Shown: positions 1-9,219, counted from the stretch's first letter. The stretch is 64,000 bases of DNA from Granulosicoccus sp045106195 (GCA_045106195.1 JBGCEH010000008.1:42505-106504); one strand, 5' to 3'. Made by a program: numbers and translations. Notes: generated by a model from the letters alone, not told the origin.

Positions 1-1
1 T

Positions 2-1003
2 ACCGACTCAGAGATCGAGTGCCCTGCTATCGATACAGCGCTGAGGGATGCCGGCGCCCAGCTGATATTACTGGAAGGAGATATCGACTCTCACTCGCTG
101 TGCAATGCACTGAGGGAAGCTCACCTGCTGCTTATGTGCTACACACCGATTACCGCATCGGCCATAAACAGTGCACCACATTTACGCGGAATCGTAAAAT
201 ATGGTGTGGGTATCGATGCAATAGATATCCCGGCTGCCACTGACGCCGGTATACCGGTGGTTAATGTGCCGGAGTACGCTGAACAAACTGTCGCTGAAGG
301 CGCTTTCTGCCTAATGCTCTCGCTGATGAAACGGTTGTTGCCAATGCATGTAGCCATGCAACAACAGGGGTGGTTTAATCCTGCTTCTAGTTGGCTGGGA
401 AGCGATATCAGCGGAAAATGTGTTGCCATTGTCGGCGCTGGACGCATCGGTTGTGCATTTGCTCGCATGGCAGGGCAAGGTTTCGGCGCTAATGTCATTG
501 CCTACGACCCTCACGTCAGTCGTGAAGCAATGGCCAGCATGGGCTTGTGCAAGGTCGACGATTTGCATGCACTCCTGAACGAGGCAGATGTTGTATCAAT
601 TCATACGGTTCTGAACCCCGAAACGTCAGCCATGATCGGCGTTAACGAGTTCGCTGCCATGACACGACACCCCGTCTTTATCAACGTTTCACGCGGAGCG
701 CTTGTGGATGAAGCTGCACTGAGGAGCGCACTCGATACCGGGCAGATCAGAGCTGCAGGGCTCGACGTCTATGCCAGTGAGCCTCTTAACAAGACGTCAC
801 ATGCTCTGGCAAGCTTGTATGGCCGTGACAACGTCATTCTTCTACCTCATCTGACGTTCTTTACACATGAGGCCATGCAACGACTCAGCGACGATACGCT
901 GGCACGTTGCGTTGAGATTCTGGAAGGCAAGCGCGTAACGATTCGCTCGACCGACCCGCGGCTTCGTGCCCAGGAGCGTATGCTGAATGTCCAGATCGTA
1001 TAA
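2..1003 (+). CDS. D-isomer-specific 2-hydroxyacid dehydrogenase, 5' end missing
   Basis: The reading frame is open from base 2, so the start lies left of the window; the ATG at 134 is internal. The product is an NAD-dependent dehydrogenase of the phosphoglycerate dehydrogenase/hydroxypyruvate reductase family, which interconverts 2-hydroxy and 2-keto acids in the cytoplasm. Seen: the Rossmann motif GAGRIG (about 434-451), the NVSRGALVDEAAL block carrying the catalytic Arg, a Glu in YASEP, and the catalytic His in LLPHLTFFT. The segment after that His is LTFFT rather than the usual GGAT-like turn, so the substrate may differ from phosphoglycerate. It is followed by a peptide-type ABC operon on the same strand after about 250 bp and may belong to the same catabolic set. 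The substrate cannot be read from sequence. Confidence 0.88.
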   Translation, partial: TDSEIECPAIDTALRDAGAQLILLEGDIDSHSLCNALREAHLLLMCYTPITASAINSAPHLRGIVKYGVGIDAIDIPAATDAGIPVVNVPEYAEQTVAEGAFCLMLSLMKRLLPMHVAMQQQGWFNPASSWLGSDISGKCVAIVGAGRIGCAFARMAGQGFGANVIAYDPHVSREAMASMGLCKVDDLHALLNEADVVSIHTVLNPETSAMIGVNEFAAMTRHPVFINVSRGALVDEAALRSALDTGQIRAAGLDVYASEPLNKTSHALASLYGRDNVILLPHLTFFTHEAMQRLSDDTLARCVEILEGKRVTIRSTDPRLRAQERMLNVQIV

Positions 1004-1251
1004 GCACTTGCCTACCTATCGGGTTACAGGTCGGTTTCTGCGCGCTCGCACACATTTAGAGCAAGAACGAAGCTATTGCCCTGTCATGCGACGTTTTTAT
1101 CCTGATGCGTCAAAGAGCAAACAAGATTGTTTAACACGCTTGTATTTTTTGTTCTGTAAACGTAACGTGACAGTAATAGACAGGTCTTCCGCGTGGTTGT
1201 CTCGTGCCACATCTCAAGCCCGACAAGTTAAATGACATAAGGAGTTATTCA

Positions 1252-3288
1252 GTGAAGCGAATTTTTTTGTCTACAAGCCTGCTGTTTATTGCAGGTACGG
1301 TATATGCCGAGTGTCCGCCAGTCACCGCAGCTGACCCACAGGGCGTTGCTGCGGGCGAATACCCACAACAGTATGATCTTGCGGAATTTCAAGGACTTGC
1401 AAGTTGCGAGCTCAGTTTTTCCGAAAATCCGGATATTGCTGAATTAAACGGGAAAATTCGGGGTAACCCGGAACTACCCCCGGTAGCCGAGCGGCTGCCT
1501 GAAGAGCCGCTTGTTATCATCCCCTACGAATCCATCGGCCAGTATGGCGGAACGTTCAGAGCACTATCCAATGCGACCGAAGCCGGCACATCCGATTTTT
1601 TGTCCACACGTCACGTCAACCTCGTCCGCTACGCGGACGACTTGACCACCATCGTGCCCAACGTTGCCAAATCCTGGGAATGGAATGACGATTTCACACA
1701 GCTGACATTCATGCTGCGAAAGGGTCACAAGTGGTCAGACGGTGCGCCTTTCACTGCGGAAGATGTCAAGTTCTGGTACGACAATCTGGCCCTGGATTCC
1801 AAGGTGATCGAAAGTCCCAAAGACTATGTGCTGGTCGGCGGTGAGCCGATGACAGTGGACGTTGTCGATCCGCAAACCGTGCGCTTCAACCTGCCGGCTC
1901 CCAAGCCCGGTCTGCTGGCGCACTTTGCTACCTCTTTCGCACAAGGTTTTCAGCCAAAACATTTACTCGGACAATACCATCCGGATATCAATCCTGATGC
2001 AGATACTCTCGCCAGGGAAGCGGGATTTGAAAACGGCCTCGCCGTTGTCAATGCCTACTTCGGCAGCTCTGACTGGACGGACACACCCACACCGTTGTTG
2101 AACAACCCTGACAAGGCAGGCAATCTGCCAAGCGATGTCATGCCGACACTGGAAAGTCATATTTACATATCTGACACAACGGAAGGCCGCCGCCTGGTCG
2201 CCAATCCCTACTTCTTTATGGTGGACACTCAAGGCAATCAACTACCTTACATCAGTGAACAGGATGAGCAATACATCAACGATGCACAGGTACGATTGCT
2301 GAAACTGGTCAACGGTGAAGTGGATTACAAAACGCAATCATTGCAGTTATCTGATGTTCCTCTACTGTTGGAGAATCAGGAAAAGGGTGACTACACAATC
2401 GATATCAGACCTCGTGTGGCCATTCATGCTTTCTCGTTCAACGTCACCTCTGAAGATCCTGCCAAGCGGGAAGTTTTCGGCGATTTGCGTTTTCGCCGGG
2501 CAATGTCCATTGCCATCAATCGCGATGATCTGAACGAAGCTGCCTACTTTGGCCAGGGTGTACCCCAGCAGTACATCGGCTTCTCACCAGCACCGGACTT
2601 TGTTGATCCCAAATGGGCAAGCTATGCCATCGAATATGATCTGGAAGGTGCAAAAGGTCTGCTTGACGAGATTGGGATGGTCGACAAAGACGGTGACGGC
2701 TTTCGTGAATTGCCCAATGGGGACAAGTTTGTCCTGAACATGCAATTTGCAACACAGGGAATTGCCGGTCAGGTTGTAGAACTGGTAGGTCAATACTGGT
2801 CAGAAGCTGGCGTACAGACAACCGTCAAGGAGATCACCCCGGACGAATATCGCTCGGCACAGTCATCCAATGCCCTGGATGTTGGCATGTGGGAAAAAGG
2901 CCAGCCTCTGGGTATCGTACTGGGCAACAATGAGTTGTGGGTAGCACCGTTCGAAAACTACTTTGCACATCGCGTCGGTATGCTGTGGGGCGAATGGTTA
3001 GAATCTGACGGAAGCAAGGGTGTTGAGCCGCCTGATTATGTCAAGCAGTTGAATGATGACATCAATGCCTTCCAGTCAACGCCTGTCGGTTCAGCAGAAT
3101 CTGACGAACTCGGTGCGCGCCTGGTAGAGAACATGGTAGAGAATCTGTTGTTCATCGGCACCGCCATGACGCCAGACCCTATCTACCATCGCAATGCGCT
3201 GGTGAATGTCACAGAGTTCAAGACGGCGTCTTACGAGTACTACAGGACGTACCCCTACCTCGCTGCACAGTGGTTCCTGAACGAGTAG
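1252..3288 (+). CDS. ABC transporter periplasmic substrate-binding protein, peptide (SBP_bac_5) family
   Basis: This is the solute-binding component of a Dpp/Opp/Yej-type importer and acts in the periplasm. GTG at 1252 is chosen as start because AAGGAG ends seven bases upstream and the protein then begins with a clean Sec signal (VKRIFLSTSLLFIAGTVYA, cleavage after YA). A longer frame from 1204 would put charged residues before the signal. The product is 678 aa, longer than classic DppA (about 535). Family 5 hallmarks are visible: VPNVAKSWEW followed by LRKGHKWSDGAPFTAEDVKF at about residues 135-170. Permease and ATPase genes follow after two strong hairpins. The ligand is unknown. The linked PMH-type hydrolase suggests a sulfate or phosphonate ester, but the family binds very diverse compounds. 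Confidence 0.9.
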   Translation: MKRIFLSTSLLFIAGTVYAECPPVTAADPQGVAAGEYPQQYDLAEFQGLASCELSFSENPDIAELNGKIRGNPELPPVAERLPEEPLVIIPYESIGQYGGTFRALSNATEAGTSDFLSTRHVNLVRYADDLTTIVPNVAKSWEWNDDFTQLTFMLRKGHKWSDGAPFTAEDVKFWYDNLALDSKVIESPKDYVLVGGEPMTVDVVDPQTVRFNLPAPKPGLLAHFATSFAQGFQPKHLLGQYHPDINPDADTLAREAGFENGLAVVNAYFGSSDWTDTPTPLLNNPDKAGNLPSDVMPTLESHIYISDTTEGRRLVANPYFFMVDTQGNQLPYISEQDEQYINDAQVRLLKLVNGEVDYKTQSLQLSDVPLLLENQEKGDYTIDIRPRVAIHAFSFNVTSEDPAKREVFGDLRFRRAMSIAINRDDLNEAAYFGQGVPQQYIGFSPAPDFVDPKWASYAIEYDLEGAKGLLDEIGMVDKDGDGFRELPNGDKFVLNMQFATQGIAGQVVELVGQYWSEAGVQTTVKEITPDEYRSAQSSNALDVGMWEKGQPLGIVLGNNELWVAPFENYFAHRVGMLWGEWLESDGSKGVEPPDYVKQLNDDINAFQSTPVGSAESDELGARLVENMVENLLFIGTAMTPDPIYHRNALVNVTEFKTASYEYYRTYPYLAAQWFLNE

Positions 3289-3340
3289 TACGACGTTCAA
3301 GGCGGTTTGCGTTGTACATGAAAACGCTGGCAAAGCTCGT

Positions 3341-3371
3341 CAGGGAACAGACCGGTCTGGTCTGTTCCCTG
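3341..3371. terminator. Perfect 13-bp hairpin after the binding-protein gene
   Basis: Bases 3341-3353 and 3359-3371 are perfect reverse complements (CAGGGAACAGACC and its complement) with a 5-base loop. No run of T follows, so it does not look like a simple intrinsic terminator. It lies 53 bases after the stop of the binding-protein gene and before the permease genes. At this position a hairpin commonly protects the upstream mRNA from 3' decay or partly attenuates, raising binding protein over permease. The structure is seen; the role is inferred. Confidence 0.7.
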
Positions 3372-3402
3372 GTCGACGTATCTGTAACCGAAGACCTGCT
3401 GG

Positions 3403-3461
3403 CTAGTGTAGTGGAACCTGCAAAACGTTCATTCAGAGATTTGTATGCTCCACTACACTAG
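3403..3461. repeat. 13-bp perfect inverted repeat with 33-bp spacer before the permease start
   Basis: CTAGTGTAGTGGA at 3403-3415 is perfectly complementary to 3449-3461, and the repeat ends eight bases before the permease ATG at 3470. There is no obvious Shine-Dalgarno sequence between repeat and ATG. It could be a second mRNA hairpin that controls translation of the permease, or the terminal repeats of a very short non-autonomous element (59 bp in all). No target-site duplication is evident at the edges. Confidence 0.6.
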
Positions 3462-3469
3462 AATTCACC

Positions 3470-4480
3470 ATGTTTAGATTTATACAATTCGCGCTCACCC
3501 GAGCGGGCTTATCGTTAGTGACTTTACTGACTGTCTCACTGATTGTTTTCAGTCTGATGGAACTTGTCCCGGGAAACTGTGCAGAGCGCTACCTGGCTTT
3601 CAAGAATACCCAAGGCGCGCAAATTACAATCGATGATATTCAGGCTGAGGAACGTAGACTGGGTCTGGACAAACCGTTCATACAACGGTGGGTTGGCTGG
3701 GTATCTAACGTTTTCCTGCGCGGCGATTTTGGCGACAGCTGTATCTTACGTCTCGATATCAACCAGCTTCTCAGCGATAAATTCTGGATAAGCCTGGGAA
3801 TCTGTCTGGCCGCATTAGCTGTGGCCTATGCCATTGCCATACCGGTCGGCATCTACTCAGCCGTTACCCGCAGTGCTATTGCCAATAATTCATTGCGCTT
3901 TGTAAGCTACCTTGGGCTTGCCTTACCCAATTTCTTACTGGCGTTGATCATCATGTTGATATCAACGGTGCTCTTTGGAGATTCACTAACCGGGCTGTTC
4001 TCGGCAGAATACAGGGACGCGCCCTGGTCCACGGACAAATTTCTGGATTTCCTTTCACGTGCCTGGCTTCCCATTTTTATTCTAGGCTGGTCGGCAACGG
4101 CATTTGCCCTGCAAACCGTTCGCGCCTTGATGCTTGATGAAGTGGGTAAGCTCTATGTGACAGCTGCGTCGGCGCGTGGCATTTCCGGATCAAAACTACT
4201 ATGGCGCTACCCTGCACGACATGCCATGGGCCCGGTTGTCAATTCCCTGGGGTTTGATTTGAACCGGATATTTAACGAGTTGCCAGTGGTTGCGCTGATT
4301 CTTACCCTGACAGAAGCCGGCGCACTTCTGATCGAATCTCTTGCTCGTTCCAATGATCAGCAGTTGGCCGGAGCCATCATCTTTCTGTTAACCGCGAGCA
4401 TAGTTCTCGTCAATTTCTTCACCGATATTCTGTTGGCACTTATGGATCCACGCATTCGAAAAGGGCTTATCGGCGCATGA
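3470..4480 (+). CDS. ABC transporter permease, DppB/YejB type
   Basis: Inner-membrane permease of a peptide-type importer, 336 aa, the usual DppB length. It starts with an N-terminal membrane helix (about residues 10-32, LSLVTLLTVSLIVFSLMELV) followed by a periplasmic segment with the family pattern RLGLDKPFIQRWVGWV. Later it has several hydrophobic helices and the BPD_transp_1 region with a coupling-helix-like segment (VTAASARGISGSKLLWRYPAR, about 225-245) that should contact the ATPases. The stop overlaps the next permease start by four bases (ATGA), so translation is probably coupled. The ATG has only a weak ribosome site and sits directly behind the inverted repeat at 3403-3461. Confidence 0.92.
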   Translation: MFRFIQFALTRAGLSLVTLLTVSLIVFSLMELVPGNCAERYLAFKNTQGAQITIDDIQAEERRLGLDKPFIQRWVGWVSNVFLRGDFGDSCILRLDINQLLSDKFWISLGICLAALAVAYAIAIPVGIYSAVTRSAIANNSLRFVSYLGLALPNFLLALIIMLISTVLFGDSLTGLFSAEYRDAPWSTDKFLDFLSRAWLPIFILGWSATAFALQTVRALMLDEVGKLYVTAASARGISGSKLLWRYPARHAMGPVVNSLGFDLNRIFNELPVVALILTLTEAGALLIESLARSNDQQLAGAIIFLLTASIVLVNFFTDILLALMDPRIRKGLIGA

Positions 4481-5670
4481 ATATTTTCTCGCGCAAAAGC
4501 GATACCGACAAATCGCAAAAACTGAAAGAGGCCTACTTTACGGCCTCACAGGGTCAATTGATCCGCGCACGCTTCAAGCAGAATCGCGCTGCGATGGTGG
4601 CAGCTGTTGCACTAACCGTGATGATTCTCATGGGGTTCTTTGCGCCGTTTCTATCGCCGTACGCACCCAATATCTCGGGGCGCGACACTGAATACGAGAA
4701 TGGCCCTCCCCAGATTCCCAAGTTCTGGGACGAAAACGGTTTTTCCGCCCGACCGTTTCTGTATACACTGGAGCGTGAGAGATCGATAAAAACCAACTTT
4801 CGCTGGGTCATTACAGAAAATCGTGAAAATCGGCGCTATGTAGAGTTCTTTGTTCGCAGCTGGGAGTACAGCTACATCGATATTGACTGGAATCTACCCG
4901 GGACGATGTTCGATGTGGATTTCAAGGCATTAACGACTGACCTGCACCTTTTCGGGATTAGTGAAGGCGGCATTCATCTTTTCGGAACGGACGCATCGGG
5001 TAAAGATATCTATGCAAGAACCCTCCATGCCATAAATACGTCGCTGGCGGTCGGCACGTTGGGCGTGCTAATTTCTTTTTTCCTCGCGCTCATTATCGGC
5101 GGAGTCGCTGGCTACTTTGGTGGTTGGGTTGATTCGGTTCTACAGATGATTACCGATGCCATTCGAACCGTGCCGCCTATTCCCCTCTTTATGGCACTGG
5201 CTGCCTTCATGCCAGATTCCTGGAGTTCCGAAACACGCTTCTTCTTTATCGCCAGCATTCTGGGACTAATTGGCTGGCCTACTCTTGCGCGACGTATTCG
5301 GACACACCTCCTGACAGAACGCAGCCAGGAATACGTACTGGCTGCCGAGCTCTGCGGAGCATCGTCAAGCCACGTTATCAGGCGGCATCTATTGCCAAGC
5401 TTTACCAGCTACATCATCGTCGATCTGATGATTACGTTTCCCTATGTGGTCCGTTCTGAAACAGCACTGAGTTTTATCGGCCTTGGCCTGACAGATCCTG
5501 TGAATTCACTGGGTTCTCTCATGCAGAGCGTGTCGAAAGCCGACGTTATTCTTAATTATCAGTGGTATTTCATCCCAGTATTGTTTTTCATTGCTTTCGT
5601 TCTGGCCTTTGTATTTGTAGGTGATGGCCTTCGTGATGCAGCCGATCCTTACTCGCAAAGCAAAAAATGA
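4477..5670 (+). CDS. ABC transporter permease, DppC/YejE type with a long periplasmic insertion
   Basis: Second permease of the importer, 397 aa compared with about 300 for DppC. After the first membrane helix (about residues 38-60) there is a roughly 100-residue hydrophilic stretch, rich in aromatic and charged residues, before the family pattern HLFGTDASGKDIYAR (about 167-182). This recalls YejE of the YejABEF importer, which also carries a long loop here. The C-terminal half has the usual membrane helices and the coupling region QEYVLAAELCGASSSHVIRRHLLP. It overlaps the upstream permease by four bases and the downstream ATPase by four. The long loop could contact the unusually large binding protein. 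Confidence 0.9.
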   Translation: MNIFSRKSDTDKSQKLKEAYFTASQGQLIRARFKQNRAAMVAAVALTVMILMGFFAPFLSPYAPNISGRDTEYENGPPQIPKFWDENGFSARPFLYTLERERSIKTNFRWVITENRENRRYVEFFVRSWEYSYIDIDWNLPGTMFDVDFKALTTDLHLFGISEGGIHLFGTDASGKDIYARTLHAINTSLAVGTLGVLISFFLALIIGGVAGYFGGWVDSVLQMITDAIRTVPPIPLFMALAAFMPDSWSSETRFFFIASILGLIGWPTLARRIRTHLLTERSQEYVLAAELCGASSSHVIRRHLLPSFTSYIIVDLMITFPYVVRSETALSFIGLGLTDPVNSLGSLMQSVSKADVILNYQWYFIPVLFFIAFVLAFVFVGDGLRDAADPYSQSKK

Positions 5671-6662
5671 GCTTACTCAACGTTCAAAATCTGACTCTTC
5701 AGTTCGAGACTGATGAAGGCTTGATTACCGCAGTGGATGATGTGTCCTTTGAGCTCAAAGCCGGTGAGGTTCTCGGACTTGTAGGTGAGTCAGGCTCGGG
5801 GAAATCGGTAACCGCAAAAGCCCTCATGAAGCTTAATCCCGAGAACGCTGTTTACGGACCGAATAGCAGCATTACACTGAACGTCGATAATCGCACCATT
5901 GATGTACTCTCACTGAAAAGTGGCAAGGAGTTGCAGGTGATACGCGGTGGCGCGGTATCAATGATATTTCAAGAGCCGATGGCCAGCTTTGCACCGGCGA
6001 TATCCATTGGCGATCAGATGGTTGAGCAACTGCTCTTGCACAAACCTGTCAACAAACGCGAAGCCAGAGCCATCTCTATTGAAATGCTTGACCGTGTCGG
6101 AATCTCGGATGCTTCAAAACGCTTTGATCAATATGCTTTTGAACTCTCGGGCGGTATGCGCCAGCGAGCCATGATTGCAATGGCCTTATCTACTCGCCCC
6201 AGCCTGCTAATCGCTGACGAACCCACAACCGCTCTGGATGTGACTATTCAGGCGCAGGTGATTGACTTGATGAAAGATCTGATTTCCGAGTTTGGCATGG
6301 GGATCGTCTTTATCACCCACGACCTGGGGGTCATAGCTCAAACCGCTGATAAAGTTGCCGTAATGTATCTGGGAAAACTGGTTGAACAAGGCACTGTGCG
6401 CGACGTTATTCGCCATCCCGCACATCCCTATACTCGTGGGCTGCTCAACGCGCTACCAAAACTGGACGATCTTGATACTCCTCTTCTTCCCATACCCGGC
6501 GACATACCCAGTCCGCTTGAACGCCCTGACGGTTGCGTGTTTCATACCCGTTGTCCACTGGCACAGGATCGCTGTAGACAATCGGTTCCAGAGTACGAGG
6601 CTTTTGGTGATAATCACAAGGCAGCCTGTTTCGTGACAGCCGAGCAAAGGGTAAAACCATGA
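5667..6662 (+). CDS. ABC transporter ATP-binding protein, DppD type
   Basis: Cytoplasmic ATPase of the importer, 331 aa. Seen in order: Walker A GESGSGKS (about residues 40-47), Q-loop in MIFQEPMASF, signature LSGGMRQR, Walker B LLIADEPTTALD, and H-loop ITHDLG. The C-terminal oligopeptide extension contains a cysteine cluster (FHTRCPLAQDRC and a later AACF), typical of DppD/OppD proteins. Four-base overlaps on both sides place it firmly in the operon. It should pair with the following ATPase as a heterodimer. Confidence 0.95.
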   Translation: MSLLNVQNLTLQFETDEGLITAVDDVSFELKAGEVLGLVGESGSGKSVTAKALMKLNPENAVYGPNSSITLNVDNRTIDVLSLKSGKELQVIRGGAVSMIFQEPMASFAPAISIGDQMVEQLLLHKPVNKREARAISIEMLDRVGISDASKRFDQYAFELSGGMRQRAMIAMALSTRPSLLIADEPTTALDVTIQAQVIDLMKDLISEFGMGIVFITHDLGVIAQTADKVAVMYLGKLVEQGTVRDVIRHPAHPYTRGLLNALPKLDDLDTPLLPIPGDIPSPLERPDGCVFHTRCPLAQDRCRQSVPEYEAFGDNHKAACFVTAEQRVKP

Positions 6663-7654
6663 ACTCAACGTCGGCACTGATCAAGGCTGATAACCTGTCC
6701 GTTCACTTTCCGATTGGTGGAGGTGTATTTACGCGTAAACAGATGTTGCGCGCGGTTGATGATGTAAGCCTGGCAATACCCAAAGGCTCGTTTTTCGGAC
6801 TAGTGGGTGAAAGCGGATCAGGAAAAACAACGCTGGGGCGTGCCATTCTGCGAGCCACCCCGATAACCGGTGGCAGCGTACAGTACGCAGACGGCGAGGT
6901 GGAATATGATCTGGCCAGCCTGCCCAAGTCAGAGCTGATAGAGTATCGCAAACGCGCCCAATTGATCTTTCAGGATCCTTATGCCGCATTGAGTCCACGA
7001 ATGACTGTTCGGGATATCATTGCCGAGCCACTGGAAGTCATGGGCATCACCACAAGCCGCGAAGAAACAGATGAGAAAGTCAGGAATATCGCTGCCAAAT
7101 GCCGTTTGAATCTCGAACATCTGCGTCGATTTCCGCATGCGTTCTCCGGTGGACAACGACAACGGATTTCAATTGCACGGGCGCTGGTATCCAACCCACG
7201 GTTTGTTGTCGCCGACGAAAGTGTTGCAGCGCTGGATGTCTCGATACAGGCTGACATTCTCAATCTGCTAAAAGCCCTCCAGGATGAGCTTCAGTTGACA
7301 TACCTTTTTATCAGTCATGATTTATCCGTGGTTGCTCACATCTGCGATCATGTCGCCGTCATGTACCTGGGTCGCCTGGTAGAAACTGCCCCTACGCGTG
7401 AGCTGTTCAAAGCACCCCGCCATCCTTATACCAAAGCGCTGCTTTCGGCTATTCCATCACTAGATCCTGACCAGCGCGGTACAGCGCAGAAACTTGAGGG
7501 AGAAATCCCTTCACCCACCAATCCTCCTTCTGGTTGCAAGTTTCACACACGTTGTCCACATGCTATCGATATCTGTAAACAGAAAGAACCTGTGCTGGAA
7601 CATATGGGCACTGAGCACGAAGTCGCTTGCCATCGGTGGCAGGAACTCAGTTAG
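6659..7654 (+). CDS. ABC transporter ATP-binding protein, DppF type
   Basis: Second ATPase of the importer, 331 aa. Walker A GESGSGKTT (about residues 50-58), Q-loop LIFQDPYAALSPR, signature FSGGQRQRISIARAL, Walker B with VVADESVAALD, and H-loop ISHDLS are all present. The Walker B region ends in ADES rather than the common DEP, a change often seen in this subfamily (also in the second cluster near 39.5 kb, CDEA). The C-terminal cysteine cluster (CKFHTRCPHAIDIC) is intact. The hydrolase gene begins 14 bases after the stop, so the two are very likely cotranscribed. Confidence 0.95.
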   Translation: MNSTSALIKADNLSVHFPIGGGVFTRKQMLRAVDDVSLAIPKGSFFGLVGESGSGKTTLGRAILRATPITGGSVQYADGEVEYDLASLPKSELIEYRKRAQLIFQDPYAALSPRMTVRDIIAEPLEVMGITTSREETDEKVRNIAAKCRLNLEHLRRFPHAFSGGQRQRISIARALVSNPRFVVADESVAALDVSIQADILNLLKALQDELQLTYLFISHDLSVVAHICDHVAVMYLGRLVETAPTRELFKAPRHPYTKALLSAIPSLDPDQRGTAQKLEGEIPSPTNPPSGCKFHTRCPHAIDICKQKEPVLEHMGTEHEVACHRWQELS

Positions 7655-7668
7655 CGAGATGTTCGATC

Positions 7669-9219
7669 ATGCCTGACAAGGTGCTGCTCATTGTCATCGA
7701 TCAGTTCCGCTCGGACTGCCTCATTGGAGCGTTGGCAGATGTAGCCCCCCTGCCACACCTGCAAGCGCTGATGAGTGAAGCCACCAGTTTCGAAAACCAT
7801 TTCACTGTTACCACCCCTTGTGGACCCTCGCGGGCAAGTCTGCTAACAGGCTTATATGCGATGAATCACCGCTCAGTCAGAAACGGTACGCCACTCTCCT
7901 CAAGGCATGAGACGCTGGGTACCCACATGCGCAGCGCAGGCTACGAGCCCATGCTCTTTGGCTACACCGATTCCAGCGCCGATCCAATGGGACTTCACCC
8001 GAACGATCCCGATCTGAAAAACTATGAAGGTCTGGCGCCGGGGTTTGCAGAAATCGTGCGTTTGCGATTCGAGAACCCTGGATCCTGGGTAGGATATCTG
8101 AAACGTAAGGGCTACAAGCTGCCGACAAACTACTGGGACCTCTACCGACCACCACTCGACAAGGCAACAGCGAACAGCGAAGATCCGGAAGGTTCACCAA
8201 TCCGTTCACCAGCACTTTACAGAGCAGAAGATAGCGATACAGCCTTTCTCACCGATCGCACCTTAGAGGAGTTGTCGGCTCGGGAATCTGACGCCTGGTT
8301 TTCCATGGTGACCTACATTCGCCCTCACCCACCTTTTGTTGCCCCGGCGCCATACAATTCTCTGTATTCACCTGGTGATATTCCGCCCCCGCATCTGGGG
8401 AAATCAATCACGCAATCAAGGGATTCGCATCCGTTCCATGACGCCTACTTCAGTGAGCCTTCCAACAATGGGCTGTACATCGGATTCAATGGTGATCTCA
8501 CGACATTGTCAGCAGAACATACGGCCGAACTACGTGCCGTCTATCTGGGTCTTGCAAAGGAGGTGGATGATCATATTGGCCGACTGATCAAGTACCTTCG
8601 TGACAGCGGTCAATACGATAACACCTTGATTGTCGTTACTGCTGATCATGGAGAGATGCTGGGTGATCAACACCTGTGGGGTAAGAGCTCCCCGTTCGAT
8701 GCAGCTTTGCGAATCCCTCTGATCATTCGCGACCCACGACAGCCGACAGGTTTTGGCAAATGCATTCGGGCATTTACCGAGTCGGTCGATATCACGCCTA
8801 CGCTTACTGACTGGGCGAACACGAGTTTGCGACGCAGCTTCGATGGTAGATCCCTGTTGCCCCTGATTGGTGGTGGTATCCCTGAGAACTGGCGAGAGTA
8901 TGTTTTCTGCGAAGCGGAACTTGGGGAGCTGGATAAGGCATCTCGATTTCAAAAAAAGTGGCAGCTTCCTGCTCAACAAGCCAATTTTGCTGTTCTGCGC
9001 AGTAACACCCACAAGTATGTTCATTTTAATGGTGGCATCCCACCCTTGTTTTTTGATATTGAGAACGATCAACATGAACTGAACAACCTTGCGTCAGAGA
9101 AAGGGCACCAACAAAATCTGCAGGAATTTTCTTCACGTATGCTTGACCACCGAATGACTCATGCTAATCGTGTACTCAGTGATTGTCAGCTCAGTAAACA
9201 AGGACTGTATTCAGTTTAG
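7669..9219 (+). CDS. Sulfatase / phosphonate monoester hydrolase (formylglycine type)
   Basis: Alkaline-phosphatase-superfamily hydrolase of 516 aa. Start ATG 7669 is preferred because the protein then opens with the beta strand DKVLLIVIDQFRSD that carries metal-binding Asp; the longer frame from 7627 overlaps the ATPase gene. The activation motif CGPSR with Cys51 fits C-x-P-S-R, so the Cys should be oxidised to formylglycine by an enzyme not seen here. A second metal cluster is ADHGEMLGDQHLWGKSSPF. The MNHRSVRNGTPL segment resembles phosphonate monoester hydrolases more than plain arylsulfatases. No signal peptide is visible, so it probably acts in the cytoplasm on what the upstream importer delivers. 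A sulfate ester, phosphodiester or phosphonate monoester substrate are all possible. Confidence 0.88.
   Translation: MPDKVLLIVIDQFRSDCLIGALADVAPLPHLQALMSEATSFENHFTVTTPCGPSRASLLTGLYAMNHRSVRNGTPLSSRHETLGTHMRSAGYEPMLFGYTDSSADPMGLHPNDPDLKNYEGLAPGFAEIVRLRFENPGSWVGYLKRKGYKLPTNYWDLYRPPLDKATANSEDPEGSPIRSPALYRAEDSDTAFLTDRTLEELSARESDAWFSMVTYIRPHPPFVAPAPYNSLYSPGDIPPPHLGKSITQSRDSHPFHDAYFSEPSNNGLYIGFNGDLTTLSAEHTAELRAVYLGLAKEVDDHIGRLIKYLRDSGQYDNTLIVVTADHGEMLGDQHLWGKSSPFDAALRIPLIIRDPRQPTGFGKCIRAFTESVDITPTLTDWANTSLRRSFDGRSLLPLIGGGIPENWREYVFCEAELGELDKASRFQKKWQLPAQQANFAVLRSNTHKYVHFNGGIPPLFFDIENDQHELNNLASEKGHQQNLQEFSSRMLDHRMTHANRVLSDCQLSKQGLYSV

Noticed and set aside
987..1235. 82-codon frame between the dehydrogenase and binding-protein genes
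   Set aside because: It overlaps the end of the dehydrogenase gene, has no ribosome site or recognisable motif, and its composition is basic and irregular.
3270..3461. 63-codon frame after the first binding-protein gene
   Set aside because: It consists of the two inverted repeats read as protein; no family and no start signal.
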